Shown: positions 19,307 to 25,971 of the stretch, piece after piece
How positions within the stretch are numbered: the stretch's first letter is position 1
Layout of the letters: the number at the start of each line of letters is the position of its first letter
DNA from: Rhodobacteraceae bacterium XHP0102
GTDB taxonomy: Bacteria > Pseudomonadota > Alphaproteobacteria > Rhodobacterales > Rhodobacteraceae
Assembly (NCBI GenBank): GCA_025751475.1
Contig: JAOWLD010000003.1
Location: forward strand, 186,001-250,000
Direction of reading: 5' to 3'
DNA length: 64,000 nt
Notes under the pieces: generated by a model
Database searches by the model: none
The model's input: only the letters and a program-made list of their open reading frames with translations
Told to the model about the DNA's origin: nothing
Made by a program: the position numbers and the translations under genes

Positions 19307-19699
19307 TTACTGGGTCAGATGCTGCTGCGCGCGCGCCGCGCGAAAAGGCGCGGTCATTTGCAGACGGATCAAAAAATCCACATCAATCACGCGGTATTCC
19401 ACGCCCGTGGTCCGTGCTGCGGTTTCCACTTGATATTCCGTTGCATCTTCGCGCCCATCCGTATCGACCAAGATGACCATCGGTTGACGCTCCAACAATG
19501 CCGCATAAAACAGCGCTTGCTGCAAACTGTCGAGCGAGGATCGCCGATCATCGAGGCCGATTTCAATCGCGTGTGTGTCTGTGACGCAATCTACAAACAC
19601 GTGATGGGCACTGTCGGCCAACGCATAGGGCACACGCAGCTCTGGCGTGCCGCCAAGCAGCATGGTGCAGATAATGGGGATCAGATCAGCCTCGGTCAT
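19307..19699 (-). CDS. hypothetical protein, possibly nuclease-fold
   Basis: A 130-residue soluble protein I do not recognise by name. The middle reads as strand-strand-helix-strand: HVFVDCVTDTHAIEIGL (residues 33-49), an S-D-LQQALFYAALL helix, then PMVILVDTDG. This order, with Asp37/Asp41 and Glu46, resembles the core of PD-(D/E)xK nuclease-like folds, but the lysine expected after Glu46 is a glycine, so catalytic activity is doubtful. AAGG lies five bases before the ATG. It sits between pyc and the hydroxyacid dehydrogenase, all on the minus strand. The upstream gap holds GTTAA/TTAAC repeats. Confidence 0.6.
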   Translation of the reverse strand: MTEADLIPIICTMLLGGTPELRVPYALADSAHHVFVDCVTDTHAIEIGLDDRRSSLDSLQQALFYAALLERQPMVILVDTDGREDATEYQVETAARTTGVEYRVIDVDFLIRLQMTAPFRAARAQQHLTQ

Positions 19700-19753
19700 G
19701 CGACCTTGTTAACATTTATTAACAGGCGCCGCGAGGGCTGTTCACAGCGGTGG

Positions 19754-20902
19754 TTAAACGGTTAACAACCGCGCGGGCAGATCAGCAAAGCGCCGCGCGC
19801 CGATTTGCGCCATATTGGAGATCATATCCTTGCGCAAAAGCGCCAATAGGTGGTCTGGTCCATCGCCACCAAGGGCACCAAGCGCATAATGCCACGCGCG
19901 GCCCAGCATCACGAAGTCGGCGCCAAGCGCGAGCGCGCGTAAAATGTCCAATCCCCCCTCAATCCCGCTGTCAAAAATGAGGGGTAAGGTGGTCGCGGGG
20001 CGTATTGCGCGCAGCGCGTCAAGCGCGGCGGGGGCCCCGTCAAATTGGCGGCCCGCATGGTTGGATACCCAAATTGCATCGGCCAGAGCATCCGTCTGGG
20101 CCTGCGCGGCGACCTCAGGCTCCATCACGCCTTTGAGGATCAATGCGCCCTGCCATTCATCGCGCAAAACGCGCAGATAATCCCAGTCGGGGGCGGCGCG
20201 CAGCAGATAGCCAATATGCGCGGTCGAGGGCAGGGTGCCGCCCGTCATTTCCTTGGGCGCATAGCCATCCATCAGCCGCATTCGGGGCATCCCGTGGCGC
20301 AGAGTGCCAAGCGCCCAAACAGGGCGGCGTGCCACTTGCATGGCCAGGCGTGGGGTCAGGCGTGGGGGCTGTGTCAGCCCGCCGCGCGTCTGCCGCTCGC
20401 GGCGGCTTGCGGCAGGCACATCCACAGTCAGCACAAGCGTGTGAAACCCCGCCGCCTTGGCACGCGCCAGCATATCGCGCCTGATGCCTGCATCGCGTGG
20501 CGGATACATTTGAAACCAGCCTTGATCGCCGATGTGATCAGCCAAATCCTCGGGCGTGCGAGTGGCCACGGTCGAGAGGGTATAGGGCATCCCCCCGCGC
20601 CGCGCGGCCTGCGCCAACAAGCGCTCCGCATCGGGCCAGACAAGCCCCGACATCCCCACAGGGGATATGCCAAAGGGTTGCGCATAATCACGCCCCAGCA
20701 GATGACAGGACAGATCAGGCGTGATTTCCCCACGCAAGGCCGCGGGCTGCATCAACACGGCATCAAGTGCTGCGCGATTGCGCCGCAACACGGATTCGCT
20801 GCCCGTGGCGCTGTCGAGATATTCCCAAACGAAATGCGGGATGCGCGCGCGTGCGCGGGATTTCAAATCGCTGATCGCGGGAAAGCGTCTGTCATAATCC
20901 AT
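19754..20902 (-). CDS. FMN-dependent alpha-hydroxyacid dehydrogenase (LldD-like)
   Basis: A 382-residue TIM-barrel flavoenzyme of the L-lactate dehydrogenase / glycolate oxidase family, oxidising an L-2-hydroxyacid to the 2-oxoacid. Family marks are the start (RRFPAISDLKSRARARIPHFVWEYLDSATG), PFGISPVGMSGL, GWFQMYPPRD, LTVDVPAASRRERQ and the catalytic His in WVSNHAGRQFDG, then GGLDILRALALGADFVMLGRA for FMN phosphate. Lactate is the most likely substrate, but the family is broad. Start at 20902 gives the family N-terminus; in-frame starts as far as 21091 would overlap the uvrD promoter. It diverges from uvrD. Confidence 0.85.
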   Translation of the reverse strand: MDYDRRFPAISDLKSRARARIPHFVWEYLDSATGSESVLRRNRAALDAVLMQPAALRGEITPDLSCHLLGRDYAQPFGISPVGMSGLVWPDAERLLAQAARRGGMPYTLSTVATRTPEDLADHIGDQGWFQMYPPRDAGIRRDMLARAKAAGFHTLVLTVDVPAASRRERQTRGGLTQPPRLTPRLAMQVARRPVWALGTLRHGMPRMRLMDGYAPKEMTGGTLPSTAHIGYLLRAAPDWDYLRVLRDEWQGALILKGVMEPEVAAQAQTDALADAIWVSNHAGRQFDGAPAALDALRAIRPATTLPLIFDSGIEGGLDILRALALGADFVMLGRAWHYALGALGGDGPDHLLALLRKDMISNMAQIGARRFADLPARLLTV

Positions 20903-20961
20903 AATGGCGCGACCATGTGCCAAAAAATAAACGCTTGTAAAGCCTCGCGCGCGCGGCGTGC

Positions 20962-20976
20962 GAACAATTACAGAAC
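20962..20976 (+). promoter_or_regulatory. LexA (SOS) box upstream of uvrD
   Basis: GAAC, seven bases (AATTACA), GAAC. Read on the other strand it is GTTC-N7-GTTC, the published LexA operator of Rhodobacter and other alphaproteobacteria. It lies 42 bases before the helicase start codon, where a repressor would block initiation. Confidence 0.75.
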
Positions 20977-21017
20977 ATATCTTTTCGCGCGGCGCGAATA
21001 TCGCTATGGTTCCGCGC

Positions 21018-23483
21018 ATGAGCAGTTCTGACAATAACACCCTTGATCCCGTCATCCCCCTGTCGCAACGGGCCGCTGCCGCGCGGCCCATGCCCTATTT
21101 GGATGGGTTGAATGATGAGCAACGCAAGGCCGTGGAAAAACTGGACGGCCCCGTTTTGATGTTGGCCGGCGCAGGCACGGGCAAAACCCGTGCGCTAACC
21201 GCGCGGATTGCGCATTTGATTTCCACAGGCCACGCCACGCCGCGCAATATTTTGGCCGTGACCTTCACCAACAAAGCCGCGCGCGAGATGCGCGAACGCG
21301 TCAGCGCCGCCCTTGGCGATCCGACCGAAGGGATGGCGTGGCTTGGCACCTTCCATTCGATCTGTGTGAAGCTGTTGCGCTGCCATGCCGAATTGGTGGG
21401 GTTGAAGTCGAATTTCACCATTTTGGACACGGATGATCAAATCCGTTTGCTCAAGCAATTGATCGAGGCCGAAGGGATTGACGCCAAGCGCTGGCCACCA
21501 CGGATGTTGGCGGGGATCATTGATCATTGGAAAAACCGCGCATGGCGTCCCGATACGCTGCCCGCCGCCGAAAGTGGGGCCTTCAACGGCAAGGGGCCAA
21601 AGCTTTATGCGCTGTATCAACAGCGGCTTGCGGCCCTGAACGCCTGCGATTTTGGCGATTTGTTGTTGCATATGGTGGCGATTTTTCAGGCGCATGACGA
21701 TGTGTTGCAGCAATATCAGCGCCAGTTTGCCTATATTTTGGTGGATGAATACCAAGACACCAATGTGGCGCAGTATCTATGGTTGCGTCTTTTGGCGCAG
21801 GGTCATTCCAATCTTTGTGTGGTGGGCGATGATGACCAATCCATCTACGGATGGCGTGGGGCTGAGGTGGGTAATATCTTGCGGTTTCAGGATGATTTCC
21901 CCGCCGCCAAGGTGATCAAGCTTGAACAGAATTACCGCTCCACCGAGCATATTTTGGCAGCGGCAACAGGCATCATAGCAGGGAATGAAAAGCGCCTTGG
22001 CAAAACCCTATGGACCGCCGCCAAAGGCGGGGAGAAGCTGCGCCTCATCGGCCATTGGGATGGTGAGGAGGAGGCGCGCTGGATTGGGGAGGAGATCGAA
22101 TCCTTGGGCCAAGGGACCCGTGGCCTTGATCCTGTCAGTCCCGAAAACATTGCCATCCTCGTGCGCGCTTCGCATCAGATGCGCGCCTTCGAGGATCGTT
22201 TCCTCACCATTGGCTTGCCTTACCGCGTCATTGGCGGGCCGAGATTCTATGAGCGGATGGAAATTCGCGATGCCATGGCCTATTTCCGCCTCGTCATAAG
22301 CCCTGAGGATGATCTGGCCTTTGAGCGGATCGTGAACACCCCCAAACGCGGGCTTGGCGATAAGGCGCAAGCGACCATCCATGACATCGCCCGCCGCCAT
22401 GGTGTCAGCCTTTTGCAAGGGGCGGCGATTGCGATTGAAGACGGAAAAATTAAGGGCAAGAGCGCGGGCGAGCTTGCGCGCCTGATGAGCGATCTCACGC
22501 GCTGGAACCGCATGATGCGTGGTCCTTTGGTGCAAGTGACTAGCGGTTCAAGTGCTGTCATTGACGAGGATGGTGGCTTGGTGATCGCCGAGGTAGAGTA
22601 CGGTCGTCCCGAAGTGTCCCATATCGAATTAGCCGAAACGATTTTGGAGGAGTCGGGCTATACCGCGATGTGGCAAAACGACAAAACCCCCGAGGCCCCT
22701 GGGCGGCTTGAGAACCTCAAGGAATTGGTCAAGGCGTTGGAGCAATTCGAAAACCTGCAAGGCTTTCTCGAACACGTCAGCCTAATCATGGACAATGAAC
22801 AAGAGGATGGTCAGGCCAAAGTCACCTTGATGACCTTGCACGCGGCCAAGGGGCTGGAATATCCCGTGATCTTCTTGCCAGGTTGGGAGGATGGCCTTTT
22901 CCCAAGCCAGCGCGCGATGGATGAAGAAGGGATCAAAGGCTTAGAGGAGGAACGCCGCTTGGCCTATGTCGGCATCACACGGGCCGAGGAGCTATGCACA
23001 ATTTCCTTTGCGGGCAATCGCCGCGTCTATGGTCAATGGCAAAGTCAAATGCCCTCGCGCTTCATCGATGAATTGCCCGAAGCCCATGTCGAGGTTTTGA
23101 CCCCATCTGGCCTTTACGGGCATCAGGGGCAACGTATGGGCCATGCCGCCTCGCCGATGGCGCAAATGCAGATCACCTCGGACCTGCCCACTCGCGCAGC
23201 GCAGGCGGATGCCTATAACTCCCCCGGATGGCGGCGCCTGCAAGCGCGACAAGGCCAATATGGCCTCAGCCAGCCGCGCGACAGCAAGGTGGCGGCGGTG
23301 GATAGCAGCGCGGTTGTTGATTTTGAAATCGGCGCGCGGGTGTTCCATCAGAAATTCGGCTATGGCCAGATCACGGCCATCGAGGGCGACAAATTGGATG
23401 TCGCGTTTGATAAGGCGGGTGTGAAGAAGGTGGTGGCGCGTTTTGTGGTCACGGCACAAAGTGCAGGCGACCAACCATTCTAG
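21018..23483 (+). CDS. uvrD: DNA helicase II (UvrD/PcrA family)
   Basis: Superfamily 1A 3'-to-5' DNA helicase, 821 residues, used in nucleotide excision and mismatch repair and in removing proteins from DNA. Motifs in order: Q-motif LNDEQRKAVE, Walker A AGAGTGKT (about 50-57), Ia AVTFTNKAAREMRERV, II VDEYQDTN, III VGDDDQSIYGWRGAE, IV LEQNYRS, V LMTLHAAKGLEYPVIF, VI YVGITRAEE. A C-terminal Tudor-like domain (GARVFHQKFGYGQITAIEGDKLDVAF) binds RNA polymerase or other partners in relatives. The ATG at 21018 is used; another lies at 21006 and neither has a clear ribosome site. The LexA box upstream predicts induction by DNA damage. Confidence 0.95.
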   Translation: MSSSDNNTLDPVIPLSQRAAAARPMPYLDGLNDEQRKAVEKLDGPVLMLAGAGTGKTRALTARIAHLISTGHATPRNILAVTFTNKAAREMRERVSAALGDPTEGMAWLGTFHSICVKLLRCHAELVGLKSNFTILDTDDQIRLLKQLIEAEGIDAKRWPPRMLAGIIDHWKNRAWRPDTLPAAESGAFNGKGPKLYALYQQRLAALNACDFGDLLLHMVAIFQAHDDVLQQYQRQFAYILVDEYQDTNVAQYLWLRLLAQGHSNLCVVGDDDQSIYGWRGAEVGNILRFQDDFPAAKVIKLEQNYRSTEHILAAATGIIAGNEKRLGKTLWTAAKGGEKLRLIGHWDGEEEARWIGEEIESLGQGTRGLDPVSPENIAILVRASHQMRAFEDRFLTIGLPYRVIGGPRFYERMEIRDAMAYFRLVISPEDDLAFERIVNTPKRGLGDKAQATIHDIARRHGVSLLQGAAIAIEDGKIKGKSAGELARLMSDLTRWNRMMRGPLVQVTSGSSAVIDEDGGLVIAEVEYGRPEVSHIELAETILEESGYTAMWQNDKTPEAPGRLENLKELVKALEQFENLQGFLEHVSLIMDNEQEDGQAKVTLMTLHAAKGLEYPVIFLPGWEDGLFPSQRAMDEEGIKGLEEERRLAYVGITRAEELCTISFAGNRRVYGQWQSQMPSRFIDELPEAHVEVLTPSGLYGHQGQRMGHAASPMAQMQITSDLPTRAAQADAYNSPGWRRLQARQGQYGLSQPRDSKVAAVDSSAVVDFEIGARVFHQKFGYGQITAIEGDKLDVAFDKAGVKKVVARFVVTAQSAGDQPF

Positions 23484-23504
23484 CGGCCCCCATATCCCAG
23501 ACAT

Positions 23505-23546
23505 AAAAAAAGCGGTGATGCCAAGGGAGGAGGAGGCATCACCGCT
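23505..23546 (-). terminator. intrinsic terminator of the small-RNA array
   Basis: A 12-pair GC-rich stem followed on the minus strand by TTTTTT. Its loop carries the anti-Shine-Dalgarno motif. On the plus strand the same hairpin stands 27 bases after the uvrD stop and may also end that transcript, though its tail there is only TTCTTT. Confidence 0.85.
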
Positions 23547-23590
23547 TCTTTCGTTCCACTGCGCCCTCCAAGGGAGGAGGAGAAGGACAC
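23505..23590 (-). ncRNA. cuckoo/CcsR-type small RNA, unit 3 (with terminator)
   Basis: Two hairpins in tandem, read on the minus strand. The first (23561-23590) has a nine-pair stem with three G-U pairs, GUGUCCUUC with GGAGGGCGC. The second (23511-23546) has a perfect 12-pair stem, AGCGGUGAUGCC with GGCAUCACCGCU. Both present the same 12-base loop UCCUCCUCCCUU, which contains the CCUCCUCCC anti-Shine-Dalgarno motif. Six U follow the second hairpin. This is the two-hairpin plan of the CcsR small RNAs of Rhodobacter sphaeroides, which are cotranscribed with and cut from the mRNA of a DUF1127 gene. Confidence 0.8.
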
Positions 23591-23598
23591 AGCCTGCG

Positions 23599-23663
23599 CG
23601 GCGCGGATCCTAAGGGAGGAGCGGATCCTTGCCGTGATACGGCCCCAAGGGAGGAGGAGGGGC
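23599..23663 (-). ncRNA. cuckoo/CcsR-type small RNA, unit 2
   Basis: Two hairpins on the minus strand. The first (23642-23663) has a five-pair GC stem, GCCCC with GGGGC, and the standard loop UCCUCCUCCCUU. The second (23599-23634) has GGATCC on both sides, then a two-base internal loop and four more pairs. Its loop is shortened to GCUCCUCCCUUA, so this copy has only one CUCCUCCC block. The two are 7 bases apart. Confidence 0.75.
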
Positions 23664-23696
23664 GCGTTCTTGCGGGTCATTTTGACCCTTGTTCAT

Positions 23697-23771
23697 GCGA
23701 GAACCACTAAGGGAGGAGGAAGTGGTTCCCGCTAAATCCCGCGCTTAAAGGGAGGAGGAGAAGCGAGAGAT
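23697..23771 (-). ncRNA. cuckoo/CcsR-type small RNA, unit 1
   Basis: First unit after the DUF1127 gene, 10 bases from its stop codon. The first hairpin (23736-23771) pairs CGCUU with AAGCG and, after a mismatch, five more pairs; its loop is 14 bases. The second (23697-23732) pairs 12 bases with one G-U pair and has the standard loop UCCUCCUCCCUU. Processing sites cannot be seen from the sequence, so the ends given are the hairpin limits. Confidence 0.78.
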
Positions 23772-23781
23772 ATTCCGTTGT

Positions 23782-24003
23782 TCAGGCGTAGCGCCCGTAA
23801 GCAGCCTCAAGGGCAATGTTGCGCAGGTTGCTGCGCGCAATGCCCAAATCGGCCAACTCGCGGTCACTTAGGCCATTCAGCTCCGCTAAGGTGCGCTGAA
23901 AAACGCGGCGGGCTTTGATCGCGGCGATCAGGTGGGATTTCATTTCCCCCAGACGTGCTGCGAAGCTCAAGCTCGGTGCGTGGCGTGTGGCAAGATAGGC
24001 CAT
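23782..24003 (-). CDS. DUF1127 small protein, host gene of the small-RNA array (CcaF1-like)
   Basis: A 73-residue protein with the DUF1127 (YjiS-like) C-terminal half: RRVFQRTLAELNGLSDRELADLGIARSNLRNIALEAAYGRYA. The domain is small, basic and alpha-helical; members bind RNA in some alphaproteobacteria. In Rhodobacter sphaeroides the equivalent gene sits just upstream of CcsR1-4, is cotranscribed with them under stress sigma factors, and its product (CcaF1) affects RNA maturation. The ATG at 24003 is chosen because AAGGA lies eight bases before it; the ATG at 24012 overlaps that site. Naming as CcaF1-like rests on synteny and domain, not on a residue-level comparison. Confidence 0.85.
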   Translation of the reverse strand: MAYLATRHAPSLSFAARLGEMKSHLIAAIKARRVFQRTLAELNGLSDRELADLGIARSNLRNIALEAAYGRYA

Positions 24004-24042
24004 TTCAATCATCCTTGGTTCATCGATTTAACCGCACGCTGT

Positions 24043-24069
24043 TGGAACATCCGAAGCGCTTTGGTTCCA
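24043..24069 (-). promoter_or_regulatory. candidate alternative-sigma promoter or dyad operator of the DUF1127 gene
   Basis: TGGAAC and GTTCCA form a six-base dyad separated by 15 bases. Read on the minus strand it is GGAAC, 15 bases, GTT, which resembles promoters of ECF or general-stress sigma factors. It would start a leader of about 35 bases. The spacing is one or two bases short of the usual value, so a repressor site is also possible. Confidence 0.35.
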
Positions 24070-24141
24070 GGCCAGCTTGGCCCGACACCGATGAATTTAG
24101 GGAATTGCTGCGATTGCACAATAGGCCTTGTCGACAATTCT

Positions 24142-24162
24142 GCTATGCAGCAAATGCATAGC
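24142..24162. repeat. perfect inverted repeat between the DUF1127 gene and mrp
   Basis: GCTATGCA, five bases, TGCATAGC; a further CTATGC copy follows at 24163. It stands in the divergent promoter region, 139 bases from the DUF1127 start and 133 from mrp. It is likely an operator; the protein is unknown. Confidence 0.4.
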
Positions 24163-24294
24163 CTATGCTGACCTATTTCATATTTTCGTCATTTTGCCGA
24201 ATTTTGCCTATTTCTTTGGCAAATCGCGGGTTGCACCCGCTGGTGCGCCGCGCAAGATAGGGCGTGGCGCAGCAAAACGGTGGAGTTTGGCCCA

Positions 24295-25401
24295 ATGTCG
24301 GAGAAAAAATCACAAGTCACACAACCAGAAGTTGAAGCTTTTTTGTCACAGTTTTCGCTTCCCGATGGGTCAAATTTGGTGGCGCGGGATATGTTGCGCG
24401 CGCTGCGGGTCGAAAATGGTCGCATCACTTTCATCATTGAAGCAGAATCACCTGAGGCGGCGCGGGCGCTGGAAGGGACGCGCGCCGATCTGCAACAGAC
24501 CTTGGAACAGTTGGCAGGGGTAAGCGCGGTGTCAATTGCACTGACGGCCCCCACCCAAGCGCCATCGCAAACGGCCAAGCCATCCGCAGATGCCCCGCCC
24601 AGTCTCAAAATCGGGGGCCATGCCAAACCGCAATCCGAGCCGATGAACCCAAAAGGTGTCGCGCGCATCATTGCCATTGGATCGGGCAAGGGGGGGGTTG
24701 GGAAATCAACGCTCTCCTCTAACCTCGCCGTGGCCTTGGCCCGTCAGGGGCGCAAGGTGGGATTGTTGGATGCCGATATTTACGGCCCTTCGCAACCGCG
24801 CATGATGGGTCTCAGCAAGCGCCCCGCATCGCCCGATGGCAAAACCATCCTGCCCTTGCACAACCATGGCGTTACCTTCATGTCGATTGGTCTGATGCTG
24901 CCTGAGGAAAAGGCCGTGGTCTGGCGCGGGCCGATGTTGATGGGTGCGTTGCAGCAGATGATGACCCAAGTTGAATGGGGCGAATTGGATATTCTTCTGG
25001 TCGACCTGCCGCCTGGTACGGGCGATGTGGCGATGACGCTGTGCCAACGTTCAAAGCTGACGGGGGCGATTGTGGTGTCGACCCCACAGGATGTGGCGCT
25101 CCTGGATGCGCGCAAGGCGCTTGATATGTTTGCGACCCTCAAAACCCCTGTTTTGGGATTGATCGAGAATATGTCGGGTTTCGTTTGCCCTGAATGTGGG
25201 CATGAGGCGCATATCTTCGGGCAAGGTGGCGTGGCGGCCGAGGCCGAAAAGATGGGCGTGCCCTTCTTGGGGGCCTTGCCAATCTCGCTTGAAACACGCT
25301 TGGCGGGGGACGCAGGCACGCCGATTGCCGCCAGCGAGGGCGCAGCCGCCGAGGCCTACGCACAATTGGCCGCCCGCCTTGTGGCGGGGGGCATGGCATA
25401 A
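24295..25401 (+). CDS. apbC: iron-sulfur cluster carrier protein Mrp/ApbC
   Basis: P-loop ATPase of 368 residues that carries 4Fe-4S clusters to apoproteins in the cytoplasm. An N-terminal MIP18/DUF59-like domain (about 8-85) is followed by a linker and the NTPase domain. The deviant Walker A is GSGKGGVGKST (130-139), with LLDADIYGPSQPRMMG, and LLVDLPPGTGD as Walker B. The cluster-binding pair Cys297 and Cys300 is in FVCPECG. The ATG at 24295 has GGAG nine bases before it. Confidence 0.93.
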   Translation: MSEKKSQVTQPEVEAFLSQFSLPDGSNLVARDMLRALRVENGRITFIIEAESPEAARALEGTRADLQQTLEQLAGVSAVSIALTAPTQAPSQTAKPSADAPPSLKIGGHAKPQSEPMNPKGVARIIAIGSGKGGVGKSTLSSNLAVALARQGRKVGLLDADIYGPSQPRMMGLSKRPASPDGKTILPLHNHGVTFMSIGLMLPEEKAVVWRGPMLMGALQQMMTQVEWGELDILLVDLPPGTGDVAMTLCQRSKLTGAIVVSTPQDVALLDARKALDMFATLKTPVLGLIENMSGFVCPECGHEAHIFGQGGVAAEAEKMGVPFLGALPISLETRLAGDAGTPIAASEGAAAEAYAQLAARLVAGGMA

Positions 25402-25433
25402 TCACCTAAAAATCACAGGTGATTCGTGCCTTT

Positions 25434-25450
25434 GGGGGCCATGCGCCCCC
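25434..25450 (+). terminator. possible weak terminator after mrp
   Basis: GGGGGC pairs with GCCCCC around CATGC, followed by CGTTTCCC. The T-run is poor. It is preceded by a second dyad, AATCACCT/AGGTGATT, just after the mrp stop. Confidence 0.35.
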
Positions 25451-25552
25451 CGTTTCCCATGATTATGGGCAGAAATTTGGGTTTTTCTCCCATATAGCCC
25501 CAGATTGGGTGCCTGAAGCAATTTATCAACATCTTGTGGCTCATTGCCTTGG

Positions 25553-25579
25553 AACCGCCCCATACAGGGGTGGTTTTTT
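25553..25579 (+). terminator. intrinsic terminator between mrp and the dcw leader
   Basis: AACCGCCCC pairs with GGGGTGGTT (one G-T pair) around ATACA, then runs into TTTT. It lies 152 bases after mrp and isolates the dcw cluster from upstream transcription. The stretch 25451-25552 between has no gene. Confidence 0.8.
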
Positions 25580-25627
25580 CATTTCGGCACAAGATGCAGC
25601 AATTCGCATGGGCAAATAGGCACATCT

Positions 25628-25661
25628 TGGGGAAAATTCCCAAAAAAAGGGATTGATTGGG
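25628..25661 (+). promoter_or_regulatory. phased G-tracts upstream of the dcw operon, possible MraZ site
   Basis: TGGG-type blocks occur at 25628, 25648 and 25658, with an inverted CCC at 25639-25641, on a ten-base spacing. MraZ binds ten-base-spaced TGGG direct repeats before dcw operons in other bacteria. Here the distance to mraZ is long and one block is inverted, so this is a suggestion only. Confidence 0.3.
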
Positions 25662-25708
25662 AAAAAGTTCCATGAGACAAAGATGGCACAGCAAAAGAGA
25701 CACGCGTC

Positions 25709-25738
25709 CTGAACCTGAAACAGGCAGGCGCGCATAAT
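25709..25738 (+). promoter_or_regulatory. candidate sigma-70 promoter of the dcw leader
   Basis: CTGAAC, 18 bases, CATAAT, followed by an A-rich start region. Transcription would start near 25745, giving a leader of about 227 bases before mraZ. Confidence 0.4.
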
Positions 25739-25744
25739 AAAAAA

Positions 25745-25971
25745 AGAACTCTAGGCAGGTGTTCATACAGGCATCTCAATTGCTGAAGCGCCGTTGCGTA
25801 AGCGAGCAGACCATCCCCCCAGATGTGCTGCGCAATCGGCCCCCGATGACGGGATGAGGGCGGCGGATCGGGCATAAAACTGTCTCGGTCCGCCGTTGTC
25901 GTTTCACGGGTCGGGACAGTTTGAAGATGTGACGGGGAAACGGCCATTCTGGCCATAACGAGGGCAGGGCA
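25745..25971 (+). ncRNA. long 5' leader of mraZ, possible UpsM-like small RNA
   Basis: About 227 bases with no gene and with two competing dyads: CGGCGGA/TCCGCCG (25861-25895, followed by TTGTCGTTT) and AAACTGTC/GACAGTTT (25877-25922). In Rhodobacter sphaeroides the dcw cluster has an unusually long leader from which the abundant small RNA UpsM is made by partial termination and cleavage. Position and hairpin pattern fit, but I could not compare the sequences. Confidence 0.4.

Noticed and set aside
20045-21031. 328-codon open frame antisense to the hydroxyacid dehydrogenase
   Set aside because: Shadow of the intact gene on the other strand and runs across the uvrD promoter and LexA box.
23674-23688. 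GGGTC/GACCC dyad between array hairpins
   Set aside because: Only five pairs, no motif in the loop and no T-run; could be chance in the spacer between small-RNA units.
23511-23765. Six GGGAGGAGGA repeats resembling a CRISPR array
   Set aside because: The repeats are only 10-12 bases, spacing is uneven, flanks are inverted repeats forming hairpins, and no cas genes are present.
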